A stretch of DNA of 64,000 nucleotides. Origin: Sedimenticola_A sp040506425 (GTDB taxonomy: Bacteria > Pseudomonadota > Gammaproteobacteria > Chromatiales > Chromatiaceae). The notes beneath the pieces were generated by a model that was given only the letters and a program-made list of their open reading frames with translations, was not told where the DNA came from and did no database searches. Positions 1-7,414 of the stretch are shown here, piece after piece. Position numbers and translations under genes: made by a program. Position 1 is the first letter of the stretch. Every line of letters starts with the position of its first letter. The stretch covers positions 2,728,001-2,792,000 of the forward strand of contig OZ245051.1 of NCBI GenBank assembly GCA_965224515.1, in the 5' to 3' direction.

Positions 1-1
1 G

Positions 2-451
2 AATAATGGCGAGAGTGGCGGTGTTACGGAGAAGGCGCTACAAACGATAGATCTGATGGAGTTTCTGGCTGGATCAGAAGGGCTGGGAACGCTTGAATAC
101 AGAGAGTTGAAGGCAAAAGTCGCAGTGCATGAACCCTGTAGTCAGCGAAATGTCCTCAAGAATCATGAAGTGCTTTATGGCTTGTTGAATAACATCCCTG
201 GATTGGAGGTTGTCTCCCTTCCCGGCAACAGCATGTGTTGTGGCGCTGGTGGTACAAAAATGGTGACTCAGCCTGAACTTTCAGATCCGCCACGAGATGA
301 GAAGGTCAGCGCCCTGGTGGCGAGTGGGGCCGATATGCTTGTCAGTACCAATCTTACCTGCGCGTTGCATCTGTCGAGCGGTATTCGTGAGGCGGGCCAT
401 GAGATTGAGGTTATGCACCCGGTACAGATGATGGCCCGGCAGTTGATCTAA
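2..451 (+). CDS. GlcF-like (Fe-S)-binding protein, C-terminal part
   Basis: The reading frame is open from the first bases of the window, so this is the C-terminal ~149 residues of a longer protein. It carries one CCG (cysteine-rich) domain: HEPCSQ, then MCCGAGG about 45 residues later, then a single-Cys TNLTCALHL end. This arrangement is typical of glycolate oxidase iron-sulfur subunit GlcF and heterodisulfide-reductase-like CCG proteins, which bind Fe-S clusters and pass electrons from a flavoprotein partner. The N-terminal ferredoxin part and any glcD/glcE neighbours lie outside the window. The gene converges on draT across an inverted-repeat element. The family is fairly sure; the exact substrate is not. 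Confidence 0.75.
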   Translation, partial: NNGESGGVTEKALQTIDLMEFLAGSEGLGTLEYRELKAKVAVHEPCSQRNVLKNHEVLYGLLNNIPGLEVVSLPGNSMCCGAGGTKMVTQPELSDPPRDEKVSALVASGADMLVSTNLTCALHLSSGIREAGHEIEVMHPVQMMARQLI

Positions 452-460
452 GGCATTAAT

Positions 461-560
461 CCCTTCTCCTTCAGGGAGAAGGTTAGGATGAGGGGATTTA
501 AAAAATTGAATTGCCTTTGACATCCCCCTCACCCCAGCCCTCTCCCTCAGGGAGAGGGGG
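461..560. repeat. Inverted-repeat REP-like element between converging genes
   Basis: Two related arms, 461-495 and 524-560, each contain a short palindrome around TCAGGGAGA and are reverse-complement-like (left arm ends GGATGAGGGG, right arm begins CCCCCTCACCCC). They are separated by an A/T-rich spacer. The pattern matches a widespread class of intergenic repeats with CCCTCACCCCAGCCCTCTCCC cores. It lies between two converging genes and could act as a bidirectional terminator. Just right of it (about 572-595) is a degenerate match to the palindrome at 24400-24421. Confidence 0.65.
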
Positions 561-591
561 GCAGCAGCCTGCTAGAGCCTGTCAACATCAA

Positions 592-1437
592 TTAGTAGGA
601 CGTGGCCTTCACGCTGTAGACACCGCCGATCACCAGGTACTCCTCCTCGCCCTGCAGTTTGCCCGGCAGCAGCCCGGGGAAATAGAGCAGTTTTGCCAAC
701 GGCACCTTCACCTCCAGGATGTAGTCACCGAATTCGCAGGAGCGCTCCCGATCCCTGGTGAATGAGTTGAGATTGTTCAGTAGCAGCAGGTAGTGGTGCT
801 TGTCGGGTTGTTCCAGCACCTCGTGCTCCTCAATACGGTTTACTCCCCTGTAAAGAGTGATGTGACGCTTGTTGGGGAACAGTTGCTTGATCTCGTACTG
901 GCAGTAGCTGTAGAGCAGGTCCAGTTGGGCCTCGAGGGCGTTGGCGCTGTAGAGTCCTTCTGCGCGTGCGGCCAGGTATGCCTGGTAGTTTTCTGAACTG
1001 AAATCGATGAGCGGGCCGCCGTGGTTCCGTGGTAGCAGTCCAAAGCGGGATTCAACCCAGCCCTTCAGGACCGCCCCCTCTTTTCCATCCGCATCGAAAT
1101 GCCAACCGCGCAGCATGCGCAGGTAGTCTGCCCGGTGGCGTTTTCTTCCCGGGGAGTTTTCGTCGAAACCCGCCTCTTCAAGGTTATCCAGCAAAAAGCT
1201 GGAGCGCATGTAGTCGTTGAAGTTTTCCGATTTCTGTTGCCTGTCGGCGATAGCTTCCAGGCTGCTGAAAAATGCTTCATGCAGTTCGTTCACGCCATCG
1301 ATATGGAGTGGGGCAGGGTTCTCCTGGAAGGTGATCCCCCCCAGGATGACCGCCGGCAGATTACAGTGGTTTACCGGCAGCCTGGCATGGGCAGGCAGGG
1401 TGGCCTGCTGCGATTCTGTTTGTCTGTGATCATCCAT
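592..1437 (-). CDS. draT: NAD+-dinitrogen-reductase ADP-D-ribosyltransferase (DraT)
   Basis: 281 aa from the ATG at 1437; a longer frame reaches 1545 but its N-terminal extension looks like the nifH promoter read in reverse. DraT moves ADP-ribose from NAD+ onto one arginine of NifH and so switches nitrogenase off when ammonium is added or energy falls. The C-terminal third shows the arginine-specific ADP-ribosyltransferase pattern: Arg in LYRGVN, a Ser-Thr-type segment NSFTRDRE and the E-x-E element GEEEYLV. The N-terminal LPAVILGGITFQENPAPL segment is DraT-like. It is divergent from nifH, as in Rhodospirillum and relatives. No draG, the reversing hydrolase, is visible in the window. Its target Arg is present in NifH at residue 101. 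Confidence 0.88.
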   Translation of the reverse strand: MDDHRQTESQQATLPAHARLPVNHCNLPAVILGGITFQENPAPLHIDGVNELHEAFFSSLEAIADRQQKSENFNDYMRSSFLLDNLEEAGFDENSPGRKRHRADYLRMLRGWHFDADGKEGAVLKGWVESRFGLLPRNHGGPLIDFSSENYQAYLAARAEGLYSANALEAQLDLLYSYCQYEIKQLFPNKRHITLYRGVNRIEEHEVLEQPDKHHYLLLLNNLNSFTRDRERSCEFGDYILEVKVPLAKLLYFPGLLPGKLQGEEEYLVIGGVYSVKATSY

Positions 1438-1440
1438 ACA
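1425..1440 (+). promoter_or_regulatory. NifA upstream activator site for nifH
   Basis: Perfect TGT-N10-ACA (TGT at 1425, ACA at 1438), 97 bases upstream of the -24 element, in the usual range for NifA binding. It overlaps the start codon of draT (ATG at 1437-1435 on the other strand). Confidence 0.7.
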
Positions 1441-1537
1441 TTCTGCGCGGGTTTGTAGTAAATGCGACCCTACCAACAATTGTAGAGCATAATAAATAAT
1501 TCTTTTGTAACAGTGCCTTACTGATATTTTTCCTTGT

Positions 1538-1552
1538 TGGCACATGCCTTGC
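1538..1552 (+). promoter_or_regulatory. Sigma-54 -24/-12 promoter of nifH
   Basis: TGGCAC-N5-TTGC, a full match to the RpoN consensus, with GG and GC correctly spaced. It lies 83 bases before the nifH start codon. Confidence 0.92.
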
Positions 1553-1635
1553 AGTTTTGGGGGTGAGCGAGTGACTTTTACATGCAGTCACAAACATTAA
1601 GTCATCAAACAAGGCAATTAGTAAGGAGAACTAAC

Positions 1636-2514
1636 ATGGCGCTGCGTCAATGTGCAATCTACGGTAAGGGTGGTATCGGTAAGTCTACCACGACCCAGAA
1701 CCTGGTAGCCGGTCTGGCTGAACTGGGTAAGAAAGTCATGATCGTCGGTTGTGACCCAAAGGCCGACTCCACCCGTCTGATCCTCCATTCCAAGGCCCAG
1801 AACACCATCATGGAGATGGCCGCCGAGGCCGGAACCGTTGAGGACCTGGAACTTGAAGATGTATTGAAGACCGGCTACGGCGACATCAAGTGCGTTGAGT
1901 CCGGTGGTCCTGAGCCTGGTGTTGGTTGTGCCGGTCGCGGGGTAATCACCGCCATCAACTTCCTGGAAGAGGAAGGCGCCTACGAGGAAGACCTCGACTT
2001 CGTATTCTACGACGTACTGGGTGACGTGGTGTGTGGTGGCTTCGCCATGCCTATTCGTGAGAACAAGGCCCAGGAGATCTACATCGTCTGCTCCGGCGAG
2101 ATGATGGCCATGTACGCCGCCAACAACATCTCCAAGGGTATCGTGAAGTACGCCAACTCCGGTGGTGTGCGCCTGGCCGGTCTGATCTGTAACTCCCGTA
2201 ATACGGCCCGCGAAGACGAGCTGATCATGGAGCTGGCCCGTCAGCTGGGTACCCAGATGATCCACTTCGTTCCCCGTGACAACGTGGTACAGCGTGCCGA
2301 GATCCGCCGCATGACCGTCATCGAGTATGACCCCAAGGCCAAGCAAGCCCAGGAGTACCGCAATCTGGCGCAGAAGATCATTGATAACAAGATGATGGTC
2401 ATCCCGACACCGATCACCATGGACGCGCTGGAAGATCTGCTCATGGACTTCGGCCTGATGGACGAGGAAGACGAGAGCATCATCGGTCAGACCGCTACTG
2501 CCGAGGCCTCTTAG
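1636..2514 (+). CDS. nifH: Nitrogenase iron protein (dinitrogenase reductase) NifH
   Basis: 292 aa. NifH is a homodimer that binds MgATP and one 4Fe-4S cluster and feeds single electrons to the MoFe protein; it also acts in FeMo-co synthesis. The P-loop GKGGIGKS is at residues 10-17. The cluster ligands are Cys98 (VGCAGRGV) and Cys133 (DVVCGGFAMP). Arg101 is the known ADP-ribosylation site, matching the draT gene next door. The start is set by the AAGGAG-type ribosome site before MALRQ at 1636; the upstream in-frame start at 1582 is in the leader. It is the first gene of the NifA/sigma-54 unit and is followed by a stem-loop and nifD. Confidence 0.98.
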   Translation: MALRQCAIYGKGGIGKSTTTQNLVAGLAELGKKVMIVGCDPKADSTRLILHSKAQNTIMEMAAEAGTVEDLELEDVLKTGYGDIKCVESGGPEPGVGCAGRGVITAINFLEEEGAYEEDLDFVFYDVLGDVVCGGFAMPIRENKAQEIYIVCSGEMMAMYAANNISKGIVKYANSGGVRLAGLICNSRNTAREDELIMELARQLGTQMIHFVPRDNVVQRAEIRRMTVIEYDPKAKQAQEYRNLAQKIIDNKMMVIPTPITMDALEDLLMDFGLMDEEDESIIGQTATAEAS

Positions 2515-2552
2515 TCCATGTAGGACCTTTGTGATCGCCTTGCATTGAGTTG

Positions 2553-2573
2553 CTCCCCCTATTGCGGGGGGAG
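2553..2573 (+). other. Stem-loop between nifH and nifD
   Basis: CTCCCCC (2553-2559) pairs with GGGGGAG (2567-2573) around a 7-base loop. No T tract follows, so it is more likely an mRNA-stabilising or processing hairpin than a full terminator. Confidence 0.6.
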
Positions 2574-2628
2574 TGGCAGGGCGGAGGCCAAACTGGCCAG
2601 TACTGAAATTTTTTCCATTGCCTGTGCA

Positions 2629-2643
2629 TCCACAGATTAGTGG
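2629..2643 (+). promoter_or_regulatory. Leader stem-loop TCCACAGATTAGTGG before nifD
   Basis: CCAC (2630-2633) and GTGG (2640-2643) can pair around a 6-base loop, 21 bases before the nifD start and directly before its ribosome site. Nearly the same 15-mer occurs at the same place before nifK (4228-4242). Its function is unknown. Confidence 0.5.
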
Positions 2644-2664
2644 TGGCAGGAGAAGGAGACCATA

Positions 2665-4146
2665 ATGTCTGAAATGACACGCGAACAGACCGAAGCCCTC
2701 ATTCAAGAGGTGCTTGAAGTCTATCCAGAGAGCGCTAAAGCGGACCGAGCCAAACACCTCACGGTCAATGACCATAGTGTGGAGCAGTCCAAAAAGTGCA
2801 TTACGTCCAACCGTAAGTCCCTGCCCGGGGTGATGACCATTCGTGGTTGCGCCTATGCCGGATCCAAGGGTGTGGTGTGGGGTCCTATCAAGGACATGAT
2901 TCATATCTCCCACGGTCCCGTGGGCTGTGGCCAGTACTCTCGTGCCGGTCGCCGCAACTACTACGTGGGTACCACGGGTATCAATACCTTCGGAACCATG
3001 AACTTCACCTCCGATTTCCAGGAGAAGGACATCGTGTTCGGCGGTGACAAGAAGCTCTCCAAGATCATGACCGAGATTGAGCAACTGTTCCCGCTCAACA
3101 AGGGCATCACGGTGCAGTCGGAGTGTCCTATCGGCCTGATCGGTGACGACATCGAGGCGGTGGCCAAGCAGACCACTGCAGAAATTGAAAAGCCGGTGGT
3201 TCCCGTTCGATGTGAAGGTTTCCGTGGGGTCTCCCAGTCCCTGGGTCACCACATCGCTAACGACGCCGTGCGCGACTGGGTGCTGGGAAATCGCGATAAC
3301 GACACCAGCTTCGAGACCACGCCTTACGATGTCACCATCATCGGTGACTACAACATCGGTGGTGACGCCTGGGCCTCCCGTACCCTGATGGAAGAGATGG
3401 GGCTGCGCGTGATCGCACAGTGGTCCGGTGACGGCACCATTGCCGAGATGGAGAATACCCCAAAGGCGAAGCTGAACCTGATTCATTGCTACCGCTCCAT
3501 GAACTACATCTCCCGTCACATGGAAGAGAAATACGGTATTCCGTGGATGGAGTACAACTTCTTCGGCCCCACCAAAATCGCAGAATCCCTGCGCAAGATT
3601 GCAGCCTTCTTCGACGAGACCATCCAGGCCAATGCCGAGAAGGTGATCGAGAAGTACAAGGTCGAGTACGACGCGGTTATCGCCAAGTACCGCCCCCGTC
3701 TCGAAGGCAAGCGCGTGATGCTCTACGTAGGTGGTCTGCGCCCCCGTCATGTCATCGGTGCCTATGAAGACCTGGGTATGGAAGTGGTTGGTACCGGTTA
3801 CGAGTTCGCTCATAACGACGACTATGATCGCACCATCAAGGACATGGGTAACGCGACCCTGATCTATGACGATGTGACCGGTTATGAGTTCGAAGAGTTC
3901 GTCAAGACGATCAAGCCGGATCTCATTGGTTCGGGTGTCAAGGAGAAGTACATCTTCCAGAAGATGGGCATCCCCTTCCGTCAGATGCACTCCTGGGATT
4001 ACTCCGGCCCGTATCACGGCTACGACGGCTTCGCCATCTTTGCCCGCGATATGGATATGACCCTGAACAATCCCTGCTGGAACAAGATCAAGGCACCCTG
4101 GCTGAAGAGCGAGGAGGCCCCGGAGGCTGCGGCCGCTGGAGCTTGA
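2665..4146 (+). CDS. nifD: Nitrogenase MoFe protein alpha chain NifD
   Basis: 493 aa, normal length. With NifK it forms the alpha2-beta2 dinitrogenase that reduces N2 at FeMo-co. The P-cluster ligands are Cys62 (GCAYAGSKG), Cys88 (GPVGCGQYS) and Cys154 (SECPIG). The FeMo-co cysteine lies in LIHCYRSMNY. The cofactor histidine is in QMHSWDYSGPYHGYDGF near the C-terminus. The numbering of the P-cluster cysteines is the same as in A. vinelandii. The C-terminal tail is Ala-rich. It lies 150 bases after nifH in the same unit and is followed by a strong hairpin and nifK. Confidence 0.98.
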   Translation: MSEMTREQTEALIQEVLEVYPESAKADRAKHLTVNDHSVEQSKKCITSNRKSLPGVMTIRGCAYAGSKGVVWGPIKDMIHISHGPVGCGQYSRAGRRNYYVGTTGINTFGTMNFTSDFQEKDIVFGGDKKLSKIMTEIEQLFPLNKGITVQSECPIGLIGDDIEAVAKQTTAEIEKPVVPVRCEGFRGVSQSLGHHIANDAVRDWVLGNRDNDTSFETTPYDVTIIGDYNIGGDAWASRTLMEEMGLRVIAQWSGDGTIAEMENTPKAKLNLIHCYRSMNYISRHMEEKYGIPWMEYNFFGPTKIAESLRKIAAFFDETIQANAEKVIEKYKVEYDAVIAKYRPRLEGKRVMLYVGGLRPRHVIGAYEDLGMEVVGTGYEFAHNDDYDRTIKDMGNATLIYDDVTGYEFEEFVKTIKPDLIGSGVKEKYIFQKMGIPFRQMHSWDYSGPYHGYDGFAIFARDMDMTLNNPCWNKIKAPWLKSEEAPEAAAAGA

Positions 4147-4155
4147 TCCATCAGT

Positions 4156-4186
4156 CCTATCGTCCCTACCAAGCAGGGTCGATAGG
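4156..4186 (+). other. Stem-loop between nifD and nifK
   Basis: CCTATCG (4156-4162) pairs with CGATAGG (4180-4186). Inside it, CCCT pairs with AGGG after a T-T mismatch. There is no T tract. It is the second of three hairpins that follow nifH, nifD and nifK. Confidence 0.6.
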
Positions 4187-4227
4187 GCGGGATCCAACCG
4201 GTTTTATTTATTTATCTGGCCCGTATG

Positions 4228-4242
4228 TCCACAGATTGGTGG
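4228..4242 (+). promoter_or_regulatory. Leader stem-loop TCCACAGATTGGTGG before nifK
   Basis: It differs by one base from the nifD leader at 2629-2643 and forms the same CCAC/GTGG stem. It ends 18 bases before the nifK start. Confidence 0.5.
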
Positions 4243-4260
4243 CGCGGGAGGAGAAACATC

Positions 4261-5832
4261 ATGAGTCAACTAGTCGAAGATATTAAGCCGAGCTATCCGC
4301 TGTTTCGTGAAGACGAATACAAGGATACCCTGAAGAACAAGCAGGAGATGTTCGAGGAGAAGGTTCCACAGGACAAGATCGAGGAGACCTTCCAGTGGAG
4401 TACCACCGTCGAATACAAGGACCTGAATTTTGCCCGTGAGGCGCTGACCGTCAACCCCGCCAAGGCCTGTCAGCCACTGGGCGCGGTACTCTGTGCCCTG
4501 GGCTTCGAGAAGACCCTGCCATACGTACACGGTTCCCAGGGTTGCGTGGCCTATTTCCGTACCTATTTCAATCGTCACTTCAAGGAGCCGGTAGCCTGTG
4601 TTTCCGACTCCATGACCGAGGACGCAGCAGTATTCGGTGGTCAGAAGAACATGTTCGCCGGCCTGGAGAACGCCAAGGCGCTCTACAAGCCCGAGATGAT
4701 CGCCGTCTCCACCACCTGTATGGCCGAGGTTATTGGTGATGACCTTAACGCCTTCATCGGCAACGCCAAGAAGGAAGGTGCTGTCGAGGAGGATTTTCCG
4801 ACTCCCTTCGCTCACACCCCGAGCTTCGTCGGCAGCCATACCACCGGTTGGGACAACATGTTCGAGGGTATTCAGCGTTACTTCACCCTCAACCACATGG
4901 AAGACAAAGAGGTCGGTAGCAACGGCAAGATCAATATCGTGCCCGGCTTCGAGACCTACCTCGGTAACTACCGGGTGATGAAGCGCATGATGGAAGAGAT
5001 GGGTGTTGGTTACAGCCTGCTCTGCGATCCCACCGACGTGCTGGATACCCCGGCGGACGGTGAATACCGCATGTATGACGGCGGCACAACAATCGACGAG
5101 GTGAAGGATGCGCCCAACGCCATCGACACCCTGTATCTGCAGCCCTGGCAGTCTGTGAAGAGCCGCAAGTTCACCAAGAACACCTGGAAGCAGCCGGCAT
5201 CCGACGTGCAGATCCCCATGGGGCTGGAGGCTACCGACAACTTCCTGATGAAGGTCTCCGAGCTTACCGGTCAGCCGATTCCCGAGTCGCTGGCCCGCGA
5301 ACGCGGCGTCCTGGTGGACATGATGACAGATAGCCACACTTGGCTGCATGGCAAGAAGTTCGGTATCTACGGAGATGCCGACTTCGTCATGGGCATGGCC
5401 AGGTTCCTGATGGAATTGGGCGCCGAGCCGACCCAGATCTTGTGTAACCACGCCAACAAGCGCTGGAGAAAGGCGATGGAGCAGATTCTTTCCGAGTCTC
5501 CTTACGGCCAGAACAGTGAGGTTCACATCGGTAAGGACCTGTGGCACTTCCGCTCGCTGATGTTCACCAACAAGCCGGACTTCATGATCGGCAACAGCTA
5601 CGGCAAGTTCATCCAGCGCGACACCCTGCACAAGGGCAAGGAGCACGAGGTACCGCTGATTCGCATCGGCTTCCCGATCTTCGACCGTCACCACATGCAT
5701 CGTGATACCACCCTGGGTTACGAGGGTGCGATGTACATGCTGAAGATGTTGGTCAACTCGGTACTGGAGCGCCTCGACGAGGAGACTCGTGGTATGGGTA
5801 CCACTGACTACAACTACGACCTGGTTCGTTAA
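4261..5832 (+). CDS. nifK: Nitrogenase MoFe protein beta chain NifK
   Basis: 523 aa. It is the partner of NifD in dinitrogenase and holds half of each P-cluster. The ligands Cys70 (NPAKACQPLG), Cys95 (GSQGCVAYFR) and the Cys of STTCMAEVIGDD are all present in the expected places. The start MSQLVEDIKPSY at 4261 follows GGAGGAG; an upstream in-frame start at 4225 reads through the leader hairpin and is rejected. The C-terminus GTTDYNYDLVR is the conserved NifK end. It is followed by a long GC stem and a REP element, then nifT. Confidence 0.98.
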   Translation: MSQLVEDIKPSYPLFREDEYKDTLKNKQEMFEEKVPQDKIEETFQWSTTVEYKDLNFAREALTVNPAKACQPLGAVLCALGFEKTLPYVHGSQGCVAYFRTYFNRHFKEPVACVSDSMTEDAAVFGGQKNMFAGLENAKALYKPEMIAVSTTCMAEVIGDDLNAFIGNAKKEGAVEEDFPTPFAHTPSFVGSHTTGWDNMFEGIQRYFTLNHMEDKEVGSNGKINIVPGFETYLGNYRVMKRMMEEMGVGYSLLCDPTDVLDTPADGEYRMYDGGTTIDEVKDAPNAIDTLYLQPWQSVKSRKFTKNTWKQPASDVQIPMGLEATDNFLMKVSELTGQPIPESLARERGVLVDMMTDSHTWLHGKKFGIYGDADFVMGMARFLMELGAEPTQILCNHANKRWRKAMEQILSESPYGQNSEVHIGKDLWHFRSLMFTNKPDFMIGNSYGKFIQRDTLHKGKEHEVPLIRIGFPIFDRHHMHRDTTLGYEGAMYMLKMLVNSVLERLDEETRGMGTTDYNYDLVR

Positions 5833-5838
5833 GGCGAA

Positions 5839-5866
5839 CCCCGGCGGTGCCCCGGTACCGCCGGGG
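5839..5866 (+). terminator. GC-rich stem-loop after nifK
   Basis: A 10-bp stem (5839-5848 with 5857-5866, CCCCGGCGGT/ACCGCCGGGG) with an 8-base loop lies six bases after the nifK stop. There is no T tract and nifT follows. Partial termination, or protection of the nifHDK message from 3' decay, is more likely than full termination. Confidence 0.55.
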
Positions 5867-5910
5867 TAGGTCGCCCTTTAGGGCGACATGTCCGCCTGAA
5901 GGCGGACCTA
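5867..5910. repeat. REP-type double palindrome
   Basis: Two hairpins in tandem, TAGGTCGCCCTTTAGGGCGAC and GTCCGCCTGAAGGCGGACCTA. The second copy of this family is inside the MITE at 44420-44450. Such GTAGG(T)-GGC repeats are dispersed in many gammaproteobacterial genomes. Confidence 0.75.
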
Positions 5911-5935
5911 CAGTGGTTAAACAGAGGTAAACCCT

Positions 5936-6148
5936 ATGCCCAATGTGATGATACGAGTGAAAGACGATGGCGCACTCCTGTTCTATATCGCCAAGAAGGA
6001 CCAGGAGGACGAGATCGCCACGGTGGAGACCGATACCGAGGATTCGTGGGGCGGTGAGGTGGAACTGACCGACGGTTCCAAGTACTACATCGATCCCATC
6101 AGTCCCAGGCCCTCATTCCCCACCACCCTGCGTTTCAAACGCGCGTAA
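5936..6148 (+). CDS. nifT: Nitrogen fixation protein NifT/FixU
   Basis: 70 aa, the normal size of the NifT/FixU family, a small beta-rich protein of unknown biochemical role found downstream of nifK. Family hallmarks are the start MPNVMIRVKDDG, the WGGEVELTDGSKYYIDP core and the closing PTTLRFKRA. A GAGG ribosome site precedes it. It is separated from nifK by a hairpin and a REP element but has no promoter of its own that I can see, so it likely depends on the nifH promoter. Confidence 0.92.
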   Translation: MPNVMIRVKDDGALLFYIAKKDQEDEIATVETDTEDSWGGEVELTDGSKYYIDPISPRPSFPTTLRFKRA

Positions 6149-6175
6149 GAAATTAATTATTGAAGGAGAGCTGTC

Positions 6176-6370
6176 ATGGCCCTAGCTATTGTGAGAGATG
6201 TATGTACCGCCTGCGGTGACTGCGAGCCGGTATGTCCCACCAAGTCAATCAAGCCCTTCAAGGGCGTCTACATGATCGAGGCAGATGGCTGCACCGAGTG
6301 CGAAGAGGAATTCGACGTACCGCAATGCCTTGACGTCTGTATGGAAGACGACTGCATCATTCCCGCATAA
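6176..6370 (+). CDS. fdxN: 2[4Fe-4S] ferredoxin, FdxN-like
   Basis: 64 aa. Two cysteine groups, CTACGDCEPVC and the longer CTECEEEF...CLDVCMEDDC, bind two 4Fe-4S clusters. The stretched second motif is typical of the nif-associated FdxN/NifB-linked ferredoxins, which carry electrons for FeMo-co assembly or to nitrogenase. An AAGGAGAG ribosome site lies six bases before ATG. It sits between nifT and nifY rather than next to nifB, which is not in the window. Confidence 0.85.
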   Translation: MALAIVRDVCTACGDCEPVCPTKSIKPFKGVYMIEADGCTECEEEFDVPQCLDVCMEDDCIIPA

Positions 6371-6443
6371 CCCTATATTGCAGTAGTCCGGTGTAATTCC
6401 GGTCTACGCTTGATGAGGCTCAGATTTATCTCAGGAGGTTTCA

Positions 6444-7151
6444 ATGGGCGCAACCACGATCAGCAACGAGATTGCATTGCGTATTGGATTGGCGGCACGC
6501 GAGATACCGGATACTGACGCAGCACGGCTGCTAAAGGTTCTGGGTGACACCATCGGGCTGCCTCCCAACAAGAAGAAACTCGCCAGCCTGAAGGTAAAGG
6601 ACCTGAAGAGCGCCGCCGAGGGCGAGTTTTCCGATATCGATAAGGCAGCGCTGGAGAGTGCCTTGGGTTACCTGAAAGGGGAGGCCGAGATCGAGGCCGA
6701 GCCGCTGCCCGAGAAAGAGGCATACACGGAAGGTGATATGCCCAACAGCATTCGCGTAGCCTGTGCATCCAACAAGGGTGATATGCTGGATGGACACTTT
6801 GGTTCCTGCCGACGTTTTCTGATCTACCAAGTCAGCAAGACCGAGATCCGTCTGGTGGATATCCGTACCCTGGACGACAGCCAGGCCGACGGTGACAAGA
6901 ACGGCTACCGCGCCGCTGTGATCAAGGATTGCCAACTGCTGTTCGTGGGTTCCATAGGCGGCCCTGCTGCAGCGAAGGTGGTGAGGGTCGGTGTGCACCC
7001 CATCAAGAAACCCAAGGCGGTACCTGCCCGGGTAGAACTCGCTGACCTGCAGAGCGTGATTGGAGAGAGTGCCGCACCCTGGCTCGCCAAGGTGATGGGG
7101 CAGTCGCCGGAACAACGCATCCGGTTCGAGCAGGAGGAGGCTGAGGCATGA
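6444..7151 (+). CDS. nifY: FeMo-co/apo-dinitrogenase binding protein NifY (NafY-like)
   Basis: 235 aa. Two-domain layout of the NafY/NifY type. The N-terminal helical domain (about 1-95) binds apo-NifDK. The C-terminal NifX/NifB-like domain (about 105-225) binds the cofactor; it has MLDGHFGSCRRFLIY, where the conserved His is the FeMo-co ligand in the family. The role is to hold apo-nitrogenase open and hand over FeMo-co. The ribosome site AGGAGG is strong. It overlaps the next gene by 4 bases (ATGA), so translation is coupled. Its position after nifT matches A. vinelandii nifHDKTY. Confidence 0.88.
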   Translation: MGATTISNEIALRIGLAAREIPDTDAARLLKVLGDTIGLPPNKKKLASLKVKDLKSAAEGEFSDIDKAALESALGYLKGEAEIEAEPLPEKEAYTEGDMPNSIRVACASNKGDMLDGHFGSCRRFLIYQVSKTEIRLVDIRTLDDSQADGDKNGYRAAVIKDCQLLFVGSIGGPAAAKVVRVGVHPIKKPKAVPARVELADLQSVIGESAAPWLAKVMGQSPEQRIRFEQEEAEA

Positions 7152-7414
7152 TATCCCAGCAGCAACTCACTGAAATCGGTTCCTGGTTGGATGCCTGCAC
7201 GGTAACCACCGGCATAGATCTACAACTACGGGAACGCTATCCGGAGATCCACTTCACCTACTGCATGGACGATGACGTGGTGGCAGCAAAGCCGGTGGCA
7301 GAACACGCGCAATACAATCTCTACCTGGTTGACAGCAGTAATCACTGCTTGGGCTTTACCCAAAGCCTGGAGGCAGCCAGTGGTCTTGTTGTCGCAGAGA
7401 TTGAAGACGAATGA
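7148..7414 (+). CDS. Small nif-cluster protein upstream of lrv
   Basis: 88 aa. No catalytic motif is recognised. It is acidic, begins MISQQQLTEIGSWLDACT and has one CMDDDVV stretch. It occupies the same slot as the small unnamed ORF between nifY and lrv in the A. vinelandii cluster, so it is probably the same family (possibly DUF6129). It overlaps nifY by 4 bases and lrv by 4 bases, so it lies inside a tightly coupled run. Its function is unknown. Confidence 0.75.
   Translation: MISQQQLTEIGSWLDACTVTTGIDLQLRERYPEIHFTYCMDDDVVAAKPVAEHAQYNLYLVDSSNHCLGFTQSLEAASGLVVAEIEDE

Noticed and set aside
1618..4197. 859-codon open frame antisense to nifH and nifD
   Set aside because: It is a codon-bias shadow of two certain genes, rich in His/Val/Leu/Gly with no family likeness and running across the nifH-nifD gap.
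4270..5700. 476-codon antisense frame over nifK
   Set aside because: It mirrors nifK codon use in the opposite strand and has no ribosome site or protein motif.
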